Shown: positions 1-7,242 of the stretch, piece by piece | Layout: every line of letters begins with the position of its first letter | How positions within the stretch are numbered: the stretch's first letter is position 1 | Assembly: GCA_035542155.1 (NCBI GenBank) | Contig: DATKLX010000043.1 | Location: forward strand, 1 to 13,166 | Source of the DNA: DATKLX01 sp035542155 | Lineage (GTDB): Bacteria; Chloroflexota; Anaerolineae; Anaerolineales; Anaerolineaceae | Direction of reading: 5' to 3' | DNA: 13,166 nt | The notes under the pieces: generated by a model | Told to the model about the DNA's origin: nothing | Database searches by the model: none | What the model saw: the letters and a program-made list of their open reading frames with translations, nothing else | Program-made: the position numbers and the translations under genes

Positions 1-65
1 GGGGCTACAAGACCTGGCCGGGGATGACCAGCGGCTTGATGGTCGCCGGAGTGGGGGTGGCTTAG
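1..65 (+). CDS. 3' end of an unidentified upstream gene
   Basis: The frame beginning with the codon at position 3 is open to a TAG stop at 63-65 and encodes a C-terminal tail ending in WPGMTSGLMVAGVGVA. Codon use is GC-rich, like the operon genes downstream. The tail is small, glycine- and valine-rich and mildly hydrophobic, but 20 residues are too few to place it in a family, and I do not recognise it. It lies upstream of the promoter at 157-185, so it is probably a separate transcription unit on the same strand. A chance open frame over so short a distance cannot be excluded. Confidence 0.4.
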   Translation, partial: GYKTWPGMTSGLMVAGVGVA

Positions 66-156
66 CTGAGCATCCTCTTTCAAGGGAGAAAACTGCCTGG
101 GCGATTTTGCTAAATTCGCCTACCAATCTTGGGACAAACACAATTTCGGAATTCTA

Positions 157-185
157 TTGACTTTATTATCCGGATTTGCTATAAA
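157..185 (+). promoter_or_regulatory. Sigma-70-type promoter of the ilv-leu operon
   Basis: A TTGACT -35 hexamer at 157-162 and a TATAAA -10 hexamer at 180-185 are separated by exactly 17 bp. A TG dinucleotide at 177-178, one base upstream of the -10, gives it an extended -10 character. The boxes sit in an AT-rich pocket of an otherwise GC-rich window. Transcription would start near 191-193, giving a leader RNA of about 250 nt before ilvD. I see no comparably good promoter elsewhere upstream of ilvD. The start site is inferred from spacing, not observed. Confidence 0.8.
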
Positions 186-244
186 TAGACAATTATATAA
201 GTTTAGAATTTGAAACCAATCTGACACGTTCGCAAAGATAATTC

Positions 245-346
245 ATGTTCATCAACAATCTCTCCCTTAGCCTTGTCATCGTTATTGTGGTCCTCATTAT
301 TGAGAACCAGATTTCGGTTGGGCAGGTTAGAGTAAGAGCCAGGTAA
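245..346 (+). CDS. ilv operon leader peptide (attenuation control peptide)
   Basis: This 33-codon ORF (ATG 245, TAA 344-346) lies between the promoter and ilvD. It contains the uninterrupted run LVIVIVVLII (residues 10-19, nt 272-301), and 17 of its 33 residues are Leu, Val or Ile. That composition and position match the ilvL-type leader peptides of Gammaproteobacteria, whose translation senses charged tRNA-Leu, tRNA-Val and tRNA-Ile. An in-frame TAA at 239-241 rules out an upstream extension. The ribosome site is weak (AAAGA at about 234-238). The C-terminal part turns basic (VRVRAR) and encodes the RNA segment that can pair with the terminator arm. The product is probably not a functional protein; the act of translating it is the sensor. 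It could in principle be read as a small membrane peptide, but the terminator and antiterminator architecture argues for a leader. Confidence 0.88.
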   Translation: MFINNLSLSLVIVIVVLIIENQISVGQVRVRAR

Positions 347-400
347 GAGGAAACAAATCCTAGAAAGAACCAAAGCAAAAAAACCAGGAGCCGCCCAACC
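316..400 (+). promoter_or_regulatory. Predicted antiterminator of the ilv attenuator
   Basis: Bases 316-323 (GGTTGGGC) are perfectly complementary to 393-400 (GCCCAACC). After a single bulged A at 324, GG 325-326 pairs with CC 391-392, then U327 with G390 and U328 with A389. This gives about 12 pairs with one bulge. The 3' partner overlaps nearly all of the terminator's 5' arm and part of its loop, so the two structures exclude each other. A ribosome stalled on the Leu/Val/Ile codons at 272-301 would leave 316-328 free to form this structure and let transcription continue into ilvD. This is inferred from complementarity; folding energies were not computed. Confidence 0.78.
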
Positions 401-419
401 AGAGGGCGGCTCCTTTCTT
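386..419 (+). terminator. Intrinsic terminator / attenuator in front of ilvD
   Basis: GGAGCCGCCC at 387-396 and GGGCGGCTCC at 404-413 form a perfect 10-bp GC-rich stem, extended by A386-U414, around the 7-nt loop 397-403. It is followed by TTTCTTATTTCTGTTT, a T-rich though interrupted tract. The hairpin lies 27 nt upstream of ilvD and downstream of the promoter, so it cannot serve merely to end the previous gene; it fits premature termination of the operon transcript. It would form when the leader ORF is translated without stalling, that is, when Leu, Val and Ile tRNAs are well charged. Confidence 0.88.
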
Positions 420-445
420 ATTTCTGTTTCGTCCAGGAGAAATGA

Positions 446-2113
446 ATGCGATCCAACCAGATTAAAAGCGGCTTTGAACGGGCTCCGCACCGGGCTCTGC
501 TCAAAGCGACCGGCGTCACCGACACGGATATGCCCAAGCCCTTTATCGCTATTGTCAACTCGTACGTCGATATTATCCCCGGGCACGTGCATCTTCAGCA
601 GTTCGGAAGGCTGGTCAAAGAAGCCGTTCGCGCCGCTGGTGGCGTCCCCTTCGAATTCAATACCATCGGCGTCGACGACGGCATCGCGATGGGCCACATT
701 GGGATGAAGTATTCCCTCCCCTCACGCGAGCTGATCGCCGACAGCGTGGAAACGATGATCGAAGCCCACCGTTTCGACGGCATGGTCTGTATCCCTAACT
801 GCGACAAGATCGTCCCCGGGATGTTAATGGGCGCCGTGCGCACCAATATCCCAGCGATTTTCGTTTCGGGTGGACCGATGCCGGCCGGGCGCTCCCCAGA
901 CGGTGAAGTGATTGATCTGATCTCTGTCTTCGAAGGAGTTGGAGCCTACCAATCCGGGAAAATCGACAGCCGGCGCTTAAAGATCCTCGAAGACTATGCC
1001 TGCCCGGCCTGCGGTTCCTGCTCGGGGATGTTCACGGCCAACAGCATGAACTGCCTGATGGAAGCCCTGGGGCTGGCGCTGCCCTACAACGGATCGGCTC
1101 TGGCTCTCTCTGCGGAGCGGGAAGCCCTCGCCCGCCGGGCGGCCGGCTTGATTCTCACCCTGGTTGAGAAGAACATCACCCCGCGCGATATCGTCACCCT
1201 GGAGGCGCTGGACGACGCCTTCGCTCTGGATATGGCCATGGGCGGCTCGACCAACACGATCCTGCACGGCCTGGCCGTCGCCCGCGAGGCCGGCATCGAA
1301 TACAGCCTCGAGCGGATCAACGCGATCGCCGCCAAAGTGCCCCACCTGTGCAAGGTCAGCCCTGCCGGGCAGTGGCACATGGAAGACGTCCACCGCGCGG
1401 GTGGGATTCCGGCCATCCTCAACGAGGTGGCCGCGGCGGGCTATCCGCTCCACCTGGACCGCATCACGGTGACCGGCGAAAGCCTGGGCCAATCCATCGC
1501 CGGCACAGCGGTCCGGGATCCCGAAGTGATCCGGCCATACGAAAAGGCCCATTCGGCCCAGGGCGGCCTGGCGATCCTCTTCGGCAACCTGGCCCCCAAT
1601 GGCGCGGTGATCAAGACCGGCGGTGTTACCCCGGGTATGGATAAGTTTACCGGCCCGGCCCGGGTCTATGAATCGATGGAAACCGCCATGGCCGGAATTC
1701 TCGGCGGTCAGGTTTGCCCGGGCGACGTGGTCGTCATCCGCTACGAAGGCCCCCGCGGAGGCCCCGGGATGCAGGAGATGCTCTCTCCCACCAGCGCCAT
1801 CATGGGAATGGGGCTGGGAGAAAAGGTCGCCCTGATCACCGATGGACGTTTTTCCGGAGGGACTCGTGGAGCCTGCATCGGACACATATCCCCGGAGGCT
1901 GCGGCGGGCGGACCGATCGCCGCACTGCGCCAGGGAGACCTGATCGAAATCGATCTGATCGCGCACTCGCTCAACGTCCGCCTGAGCGATGCGGAAATAC
2001 AGAAACGCCTTTCCAGCCTGCCTGCTTTTGAGCCCCGCACAACCAGCCGGTGGCTGCGCCGCTACGCCTACTTTGTCACCAGCGCTGATACGGGTGCGGT
2101 CCTGGCAAGTTGA
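446..2113 (+). CDS. ilvD: Dihydroxy-acid dehydratase
   Basis: IlvD dehydrates 2,3-dihydroxy-isovalerate and 2,3-dihydroxy-3-methylvalerate to the 2-keto acids, the step before transamination for Val and Ile and the source of 2-ketoisovalerate for Leu. The protein is 555 residues, the normal length, and closely resembles the Bacillus-type enzyme as I remember it. The IlvD/Edd signature includes CDK at 119-121, with K121 the expected carbamylated metal-binding lysine, and CGSCSG at 189-194. The early motif reads PGHVHL (residues 45-50), as in E. coli IlvD, with glycine where [2Fe-2S]-type enzymes have cysteine. A [4Fe-4S], oxygen-labile cluster is therefore likely. The start at 446 has AGGAG at 435-439; an ATG at 442 leads only to a seven-codon frame. 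The gene follows the attenuator directly, and ilvB starts 32 nt after its stop. Confidence 0.97.
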   Translation: MRSNQIKSGFERAPHRALLKATGVTDTDMPKPFIAIVNSYVDIIPGHVHLQQFGRLVKEAVRAAGGVPFEFNTIGVDDGIAMGHIGMKYSLPSRELIADSVETMIEAHRFDGMVCIPNCDKIVPGMLMGAVRTNIPAIFVSGGPMPAGRSPDGEVIDLISVFEGVGAYQSGKIDSRRLKILEDYACPACGSCSGMFTANSMNCLMEALGLALPYNGSALALSAEREALARRAAGLILTLVEKNITPRDIVTLEALDDAFALDMAMGGSTNTILHGLAVAREAGIEYSLERINAIAAKVPHLCKVSPAGQWHMEDVHRAGGIPAILNEVAAAGYPLHLDRITVTGESLGQSIAGTAVRDPEVIRPYEKAHSAQGGLAILFGNLAPNGAVIKTGGVTPGMDKFTGPARVYESMETAMAGILGGQVCPGDVVVIRYEGPRGGPGMQEMLSPTSAIMGMGLGEKVALITDGRFSGGTRGACIGHISPEAAAGGPIAALRQGDLIEIDLIAHSLNVRLSDAEIQKRLSSLPAFEPRTTSRWLRRYAYFVTSADTGAVLAS

Positions 2114-2145
2114 TCGGTACGGCATGAACGATTGGAGGTGATCGA

Positions 2146-3864
2146 ATGAAACGTACGGGCTCACAAATCGTATGGGAATGTCTGGTCCGCGAAGGGGTGG
2201 ATACCATCTTTGGTTATCCGGGTGGGGCGATATTGCCGGTGTACGACGCGCTCCCAGAGTTTCCGATCCACCACGTGCTGGTCCGCCACGAGCAGGGCGC
2301 AACGCATATGGCCGACGGATACGCTCGCGCCGGTGACCGGGTGGGGGTGGCCATGGCGACCTCCGGACCGGGCGCTACCAACATGGTGACCGGGATCGCC
2401 ACCGCCATGATGGATTCCGCTCCCATCGTTTGCATTACAGGCCAGGTGGCCAGTCACCTGATCGGTTTCGATGCGTTCCAGGAAACGGACGTGACAGGCA
2501 TCACTCTGCCGATCACCAAGCACAATTACCTGGTGACCGACGTGCACGACATCAGCCAGGCTATCCGCGAGGCGTTTTACATCGCTCGATCAGGCCGCCC
2601 GGGGCCGGTTCTGGTGGACATCGCCAAAGATGCCCAGCAGGCAAGAATCGAATGGGCCTACGACGACAGCCCGATCCGCCTGCCCGGGTACCGCCCGGAC
2701 ATGCGCCCCATCTCGAAAGACATGCAGCGCGCGGTCGAAATGATCGCCGAGGCAAAACGCCCGCTCATCCTGGCCGGTAACGGCGTGCTGATCTCCGGTT
2801 CCAGCGAGGTGCTCAAGCAGTTCGCCGAGAAAACCCAGACGCCCGTGGCTTTGACCCTGCTGGGAATCGGCGGTTTTCCTGGTAGCCATCCCCTCAGCCT
2901 GGGAATGATGGGCATGCACGGAGAAGCCTGGGTGAACCAGACCATCCAACAGGCCGACCTGCTCCTCGCCTTCGGAATGCGCTTTGACGACCGGGTGACC
3001 GGCAAGCTGGCTCATTATGCCCCCAATGCGAAAAAGATTCACATCGAGATCGACCCATCGGAGATCAGCAAAAACGTCCCCGTCGATCTGGCTCTGGTCG
3101 GCGATCTGCGTGAAACGCTCGAACAGCTCAACTCCTGCATCCCCGCCATGCGCCACGAGGATTGGATCGCCGATATCACAGAGATGAAAGGGGAGTCCTC
3201 GGTACGCGACATCCAGAACCTTCCCGATGACGGGCACCTCTACGCTGCCCACGTCATCCACGACCTGTGGCGCTACACCCATGGCGACGCCATCGTCGTC
3301 ACCGACGTGGGACAGAACCAGATGTGGACCGCCCAGTACTACAAACAAGACCACCCGCGGCGGTTCCTCTCCTCGGGCGGCCTGGGGACGATGGGCTTTG
3401 CCCTCCCGGCGGCCATCGGGGCGAAGTTTGCCCATCCCGAACTGGAGGTGTGGGCTATCGCCGGCGACGGCGGCTTCCAAATGACCCAGGCCGAGCTGGC
3501 CACCGCCGCCCAGGAAGGGATCAAAGTCAACGTTGCCATCATCAACAACGGCTACCTCGGGATGGTGCGCCAGTGGCAGGAGTTTTTCTACGAGCGACGC
3601 TATACCGCCACCCCGATGACCAGCCCCGACTTCGTCAAGCTTGCCGACGCTCACGGGCTGACTGGCCTGCGCGTGACCGAGCGCTCCCAGGTACATCCAG
3701 CTATCGATCGAGCCCGAGACGCAGAAGGGACGGTAGTCATTGATTTCCGCGTTGAAAAAGAAGACAGCGTCTACCCCATGGTGCCAACCGGCGCCCCCCT
3801 CCACGAAATGATCCGCCGGCCAATACCGGCCCAGACCATATCCCCAATCGACGACGATATTTAG
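2146..3864 (+). CDS. ilvB: Acetolactate synthase, large catalytic subunit
   Basis: The enzyme condenses two pyruvates to 2-acetolactate, or pyruvate with 2-oxobutyrate to 2-aceto-2-hydroxybutyrate, using thiamine diphosphate, FAD and Mg2+. The 572-residue length is typical. The N-terminal ThDP domain carries FGYPGGAILPVYDAL and RHEQGATHMADGYAR, with E49 the catalytic glutamate that contacts the ThDP pyrimidine. A central FAD-type domain follows. The C-terminal domain has the ThDP/Mg motif beginning GDGGFQ at 440-445 and ending in INNGYLGMVRQWQ. The last of these (MVRQWQ) is characteristic of acetolactate synthases rather than pyruvate oxidases. A very strong Shine-Dalgarno, GGAGGTG at 2134-2140, supports ATG 2146. 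Tandem TAG stops (3862-3867) end it 18 nt before ilvN, its regulatory subunit. Confidence 0.97.
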   Translation: MKRTGSQIVWECLVREGVDTIFGYPGGAILPVYDALPEFPIHHVLVRHEQGATHMADGYARAGDRVGVAMATSGPGATNMVTGIATAMMDSAPIVCITGQVASHLIGFDAFQETDVTGITLPITKHNYLVTDVHDISQAIREAFYIARSGRPGPVLVDIAKDAQQARIEWAYDDSPIRLPGYRPDMRPISKDMQRAVEMIAEAKRPLILAGNGVLISGSSEVLKQFAEKTQTPVALTLLGIGGFPGSHPLSLGMMGMHGEAWVNQTIQQADLLLAFGMRFDDRVTGKLAHYAPNAKKIHIEIDPSEISKNVPVDLALVGDLRETLEQLNSCIPAMRHEDWIADITEMKGESSVRDIQNLPDDGHLYAAHVIHDLWRYTHGDAIVVTDVGQNQMWTAQYYKQDHPRRFLSSGGLGTMGFALPAAIGAKFAHPELEVWAIAGDGGFQMTQAELATAAQEGIKVNVAIINNGYLGMVRQWQEFFYERRYTATPMTSPDFVKLADAHGLTGLRVTERSQVHPAIDRARDAEGTVVIDFRVEKEDSVYPMVPTGAPLHEMIRRPIPAQTISPIDDDI

Positions 3865-3882
3865 TAGAAAGCCAGGGTAACT

Positions 3883-4458
3883 ATGCGACACACATTTGTA
3901 GCTCTAGTCGAAGACAAGCCAGGCGTGTTGAACCGGGTCGTATCCCTGTTCCGCCGGCGCACGTTCAACATCGAATCACTCACCGTCGGCCACACCGACC
4001 ACCCCGGTATTTCGCGAATTACCATCGTGGTCGACAGCGAACAGGTGGCGGTCGAACGCATCACTCCGTACCTTTATAAGCTGATCAATGTCCTCCAGGT
4101 AGAAGATTTGACTCACGTCCCGATGGTCAACCGCGACCTAGCGATGGTCAAAGTCCGCGCAACGCCCGACCGGCGGGTGGCGATCATGCAACTGGTGGAC
4201 GTCTTCCGCGCCCGCGTCGTCGACGTGACCAACGATTCTCTGATCGCCGAGATCACCGGGGATGAAGACAAAATCGACGGGTTCGTCGACGTCCTGCGCC
4301 CATACGGGATCATCGAGATGGTTCGCACCGGGGTTGTAGCCATGGAGCGCGGTGCAAATACCGCACTGGCGCCCGCGTATACCTCGCAAAACAACCGCTC
4401 CAGCTACCATGGGTCCACGCCCGATAACGGCCGCTATATCCAGGCGTCCGCCGATTGA
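3883..4458 (+). CDS. ilvN: Acetolactate synthase, small regulatory subunit
   Basis: This subunit binds IlvB, raises its activity and confers feedback inhibition, usually by valine. The N-terminal ACT domain is clear (about residues 2-76), with DKPGVLNRVVSLFRRRTFNI and then ESLTVG and an ISRITIVV strand. The C-terminal ALS small-subunit domain follows (about 80-157), ending at the usual MERG. The protein is 191 residues, about 25-30 longer than the common 160-170. The extra tail from about residue 160 is polar and rich in Asn, Ser, Gly and Tyr, looks disordered, and has no motif I recognise. The start at 3883 has AGGGT at 3874-3878. The symbol ilvN is used here; ilvH would be equally valid. 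Confidence 0.96.
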   Translation: MRHTFVALVEDKPGVLNRVVSLFRRRTFNIESLTVGHTDHPGISRITIVVDSEQVAVERITPYLYKLINVLQVEDLTHVPMVNRDLAMVKVRATPDRRVAIMQLVDVFRARVVDVTNDSLIAEITGDEDKIDGFVDVLRPYGIIEMVRTGVVAMERGANTALAPAYTSQNNRSSYHGSTPDNGRYIQASAD

Positions 4459-4497
4459 GCCGCATCAAATTAATCCAACATTCTATGAGGAGTCGTT

Positions 4498-5550
4498 ATG
4501 GCAGTCATGAAGTTTGGCAACGTTGAAGAAGAAGTCGTCACCCGCGACGAGTTCCCCCTGGAAAAAGCTCACCAGGTATTGAAGGATGAGACCATCGCGG
4601 TATTGGGGTACGGCGTTCAAGGACCGGCCCAATCTCTGAATATGCGCGACAACGGGTTCAATGTCATCATCGGGCAGAAACCCGATTCTCCCTCCTGGGA
4701 TAGAGCAGTCCGTGATGGCTGGGTCCCCGGCCAGACCCTGTTCTCCCTGGAAAAAGCCACCGAGCGCGGAACCATCGTGCAGTATCTGATCTCGGATGCC
4801 GGACAAAAGGTCATGTGGCCAAAGATCCAACCCCTGCTCAAGTCCGGTGGAGCGCTGTACTTCTCCCACGGTTTTTCGATCGTCTACAAAGATCAGACCG
4901 GCGTCGTCCCACCTGAGAACGTCGATGTAATTTTGGTCGCGCCGAAAGGCTCCGGCACCAGCGTTCGCGCCAACTTCCTCAACGGCAGCGGGATCAACAG
5001 CAGCTACGCAGTCTTCCAGGATTACACCGGCTGCGCGAGAGACCGCGCACTGGCGCTAGGCATCGCGGTCGGTTCCGGGTACCTTTTCCCAACCACCTTC
5101 GAGAACGAAGTCTATAGCGACCTGACTGGCGAGCGAGGGGTGCTGATGGGCGCGCTGGCGGGCATCATGGAAGCGCAGTACAACACCCTGCGCGCGCACG
5201 GGCACACGCCCAGCGAAGCATTCAACGAGACCGTCGAAGAGCTCACCCAGAGCCTGATCCGCCTGGTCGGCCAGAACGGGATGAACTGGATGTACGCGAA
5301 CTGCTCCACCACTGCCCAGCGCGGCGCGCTCGATTGGCGCCACGAATTCCGCAAGGCGGTCGAACCGGTGTTCGACCGCCTGTACCAGAGCGTGGTGAGC
5401 GGCGAGGAGACGCGCATTGTTTTGGAAGCAAACAGCCGGCCAGATTACAAAGAAAGGCTGGCTGTCGAGCTGAAAGAAATGGAAGACTCGGAGATGTGGC
5501 GGACTGGAAAGGTCGTCCGCTCTCTGCGTCCCGAAAATTGGAAACAGTAA
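4498..5550 (+). CDS. ilvC: Ketol-acid reductoisomerase, long Bacteroidetes/fungal-like form
   Basis: IlvC performs the Mg2+-dependent alkyl migration and NAD(P)H reduction that turn acetohydroxy acids into dihydroxy acids, between IlvBN and IlvD. The Rossmann motif is GYGVQG at 37-42. The helical C-terminal domain carries the metal-ligand pattern SDLTGERG (D208, E212) and a SEAFNETVEE segment at 239-248. At 350 residues it is a single-knotted-domain (class I size) enzyme. Its wording (DGWVPGQTLF, YFSHGF, APKGSGTSVR, MNWMYANCSTTAQRGALDW, VRSLRPEN) resembles the yeast Ilv5 and Bacteroidetes enzymes more than the roughly 330-residue form common in Bacillus or Cyanobacteria. TGAGGAG at 4486-4492 supports ATG 4498. 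The gap to leuA is 27 nt. Confidence 0.96.
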   Translation: MAVMKFGNVEEEVVTRDEFPLEKAHQVLKDETIAVLGYGVQGPAQSLNMRDNGFNVIIGQKPDSPSWDRAVRDGWVPGQTLFSLEKATERGTIVQYLISDAGQKVMWPKIQPLLKSGGALYFSHGFSIVYKDQTGVVPPENVDVILVAPKGSGTSVRANFLNGSGINSSYAVFQDYTGCARDRALALGIAVGSGYLFPTTFENEVYSDLTGERGVLMGALAGIMEAQYNTLRAHGHTPSEAFNETVEELTQSLIRLVGQNGMNWMYANCSTTAQRGALDWRHEFRKAVEPVFDRLYQSVVSGEETRIVLEANSRPDYKERLAVELKEMEDSEMWRTGKVVRSLRPENWKQ

Positions 5551-5577
5551 TTTCGTCCGAAAAATGAGATAGGAAAA

Positions 5578-7242
5578 ATGGACACGTTGATCCGCATTTT
5601 TGATACAACGTTGCGCGACGGGGAGCAAAGCCCCGGCGCGACGATGACCTCATCCGAAAAGATGGAGGTGGCCGGCGCCTTAGCTCACCTGGGGGTGGAT
5701 GTGATCGAGGCCGGCTTTCCTGCCGCTTCTCCGGATGATCTGGAGGCCGTCCGGCGGATCGCGGATGAAGTTGGCAACTCTTCCGATGGGTCGACCCCTC
5801 CCATCATCTGCGGGCTTGCCCGGGCAACCCGCAATGATATTGACAAGGCCTGGGAAGCTGTTCGCTCCGCAGCCAGGCCGCGAATCCACACCTTCCTGGC
5901 AACCTCCGACATCCATATGAAGTACAAGTTGCGCATGGATCGCGAACAGGTCCTGGACCAGGTCCAGAAGATGGTCGCTTATGCTCGCAGCCTGTGCGCT
6001 GACGTGGAATACAGCCCCGAGGATGCCGGAAGGAGCGACCCGGAATTTCTGTACCAGGTGCTCGAGGTTGCCCTCCAGGCTGGCGCGACCACCCTCAATA
6101 TCCCGGATACGGTCGGATATACCCTGCCGGAAGAGTTCGGCAGGCTAATCGCCGGGATTATCCGCAATACCCCCGGAATCAAAGACTGCATCGTTTCGGT
6201 CCACTGCCACAACGACCTGGGACTGGCTACCGCCAATACACTGGCGGGGATCAAGGCCGGCGCACGCCAGGCCGAGGTGACCATCAACGGCATCGGCGAA
6301 CGGGCCGGGAATACCTCGCTAGAAGAAGTGGTGATGGCACTGCACACGCGTAAAAGCGTGCTCGACTTCACCACCCACATCGATACCACCCAGATCACCC
6401 GGGTCAGCCGGCTGGTCAGCAACTATACCGGGATCCCCGTCCAGCCCAATAAGGCGATCGTTGGCGCAAACGCCTTTGCCCACGAAGCCGGGATCCATCA
6501 GGATGGGATGCTGAAGCACCACCTGACCTATGAAATCATGACACCAGAAACCGTCGGCCTGACCCAGAGCCGCCTGGTGCTGGGAAAGCATTCCGGGCGG
6601 CACGCCTTGCGCGAGCGCCTCAAAACGCTGGGGTTCAGCACCGATGATGCCACCCTGGCCAGGGTTTTCGAAGCTTTCAAAGTCCTGGCGGACAAAAAAA
6701 AGATCATCACAGATGCGGACCTGGAAGCGCTGATCTCGGATGAGATGGTCAAACCCACTGAGATATTCAAGCTCGACGGCCTCCAGGTAGCCTGTGGGAC
6801 GATGGGCATGCCCACCGCCACGGTGAGGCTGCTGGGACCCGACGGCAATCTGCACGTCCACGCCAGCGTCGGCACCGGACCGGTCGACGCAACTTTCAAA
6901 GCTATGGATGCGATCATCCAGGCACCGAACACGCTCCTCGAGTTCGTCGTCCACGCCGTGACCGAAGGGATCGATGCGCTCGGGCAGGTAACCGTGCGCA
7001 TCCAGGGTTGCCAGAGCGGACCCATGAATGAGGCTGAAAACGAGTTCGAGCCGCCCTGCTCCTACGGCGGGAACGGCACCGATACCGATATTGTTGTCGC
7101 CAGCGCAAAGGCGTATCTCTCCGCGTTAAATAAACTGCTGGTATCCACCGGCCGGTACGGCCCGGTAGAAACGCCAGCCTTCCAACCTATTGTTGAAACA
7201 CCAGAAAGGAACCACGACCATGAAACCCCGACCCACTCATAG
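5578..7242 (+). CDS. leuA: 2-isopropylmalate synthase
   Basis: LeuA condenses acetyl-CoA with 2-ketoisovalerate to give 2-isopropylmalate, the committed step to leucine. The TIM-barrel N-terminus opens with RIFDTTLRDGEQSPGATM (metal ligand D14) and contains HCHND at 209-213 (H209 and H211 are metal ligands) and HEAGIHQDGMLKH. A LeuA dimerisation/allosteric domain starts near VACGTMGMP at about residue 404, so leucine feedback inhibition is expected. The length of 554 is somewhat above the usual 510-525; the surplus is a C-terminal tail ending NHDHETPTHS. That tail overlaps the start of the next small ORF by 23 nt, which may have shaped its composition. The start has AGGA at 5571-5574. The GEQSPGATM signature separates it from the CimA encoded downstream. 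Confidence 0.96.
   Translation: MDTLIRIFDTTLRDGEQSPGATMTSSEKMEVAGALAHLGVDVIEAGFPAASPDDLEAVRRIADEVGNSSDGSTPPIICGLARATRNDIDKAWEAVRSAARPRIHTFLATSDIHMKYKLRMDREQVLDQVQKMVAYARSLCADVEYSPEDAGRSDPEFLYQVLEVALQAGATTLNIPDTVGYTLPEEFGRLIAGIIRNTPGIKDCIVSVHCHNDLGLATANTLAGIKAGARQAEVTINGIGERAGNTSLEEVVMALHTRKSVLDFTTHIDTTQITRVSRLVSNYTGIPVQPNKAIVGANAFAHEAGIHQDGMLKHHLTYEIMTPETVGLTQSRLVLGKHSGRHALRERLKTLGFSTDDATLARVFEAFKVLADKKKIITDADLEALISDEMVKPTEIFKLDGLQVACGTMGMPTATVRLLGPDGNLHVHASVGTGPVDATFKAMDAIIQAPNTLLEFVVHAVTEGIDALGQVTVRIQGCQSGPMNEAENEFEPPCSYGGNGTDTDIVVASAKAYLSALNKLLVSTGRYGPVETPAFQPIVETPERNHDHETPTHS

Noticed and set aside
99..120. Hairpin GGCGATTT / AAATTCGCC as a terminator of the upstream gene or an operator
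   Set aside because: The stem has a bulged T, is AT-rich at the loop and is followed by TACCAATC rather than a T-run. It may be chance or a binding site, but nothing further supports it.
66..445. T-box riboswitch in front of the operon
   Set aside because: The conserved T-box bulge sequence (AGGGUGGNACCGCG-like) and a stem I with specifier loop are not seen. The leader instead has a translated ORF rich in Leu/Val/Ile codons and a simple terminator/antiterminator pair.
193..697. Minus-strand ORFs across the leader and the ilvD start (193-378 and 203-697)
   Set aside because: They have no recognisable product or ribosome site, and they run antisense to the promoter, leader peptide and ilvD. 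The AT-rich leader and the complement of ilvD explain the open frames.
977..2302. Long minus-strand ORF of 441 codons opposite ilvD
   Set aside because: It is a shadow of the GC-rich ilvD and ilvB coding sequence with low-complexity Gly/Arg/Asp composition. It has no family resemblance and crosses the ilvD-ilvB junction.
2590..3891. Long minus-strand ORF of 433 codons opposite ilvB
   Set aside because: It is the antisense shadow of an unambiguous acetolactate synthase, with no motifs of its own.
7190..7219. TTG start for the small ORF, giving 73 residues
   Set aside because: ATG 7220 has a well-placed AGAAAGGA, which lies inside the extension; no ribosome site was seen for the TTG.
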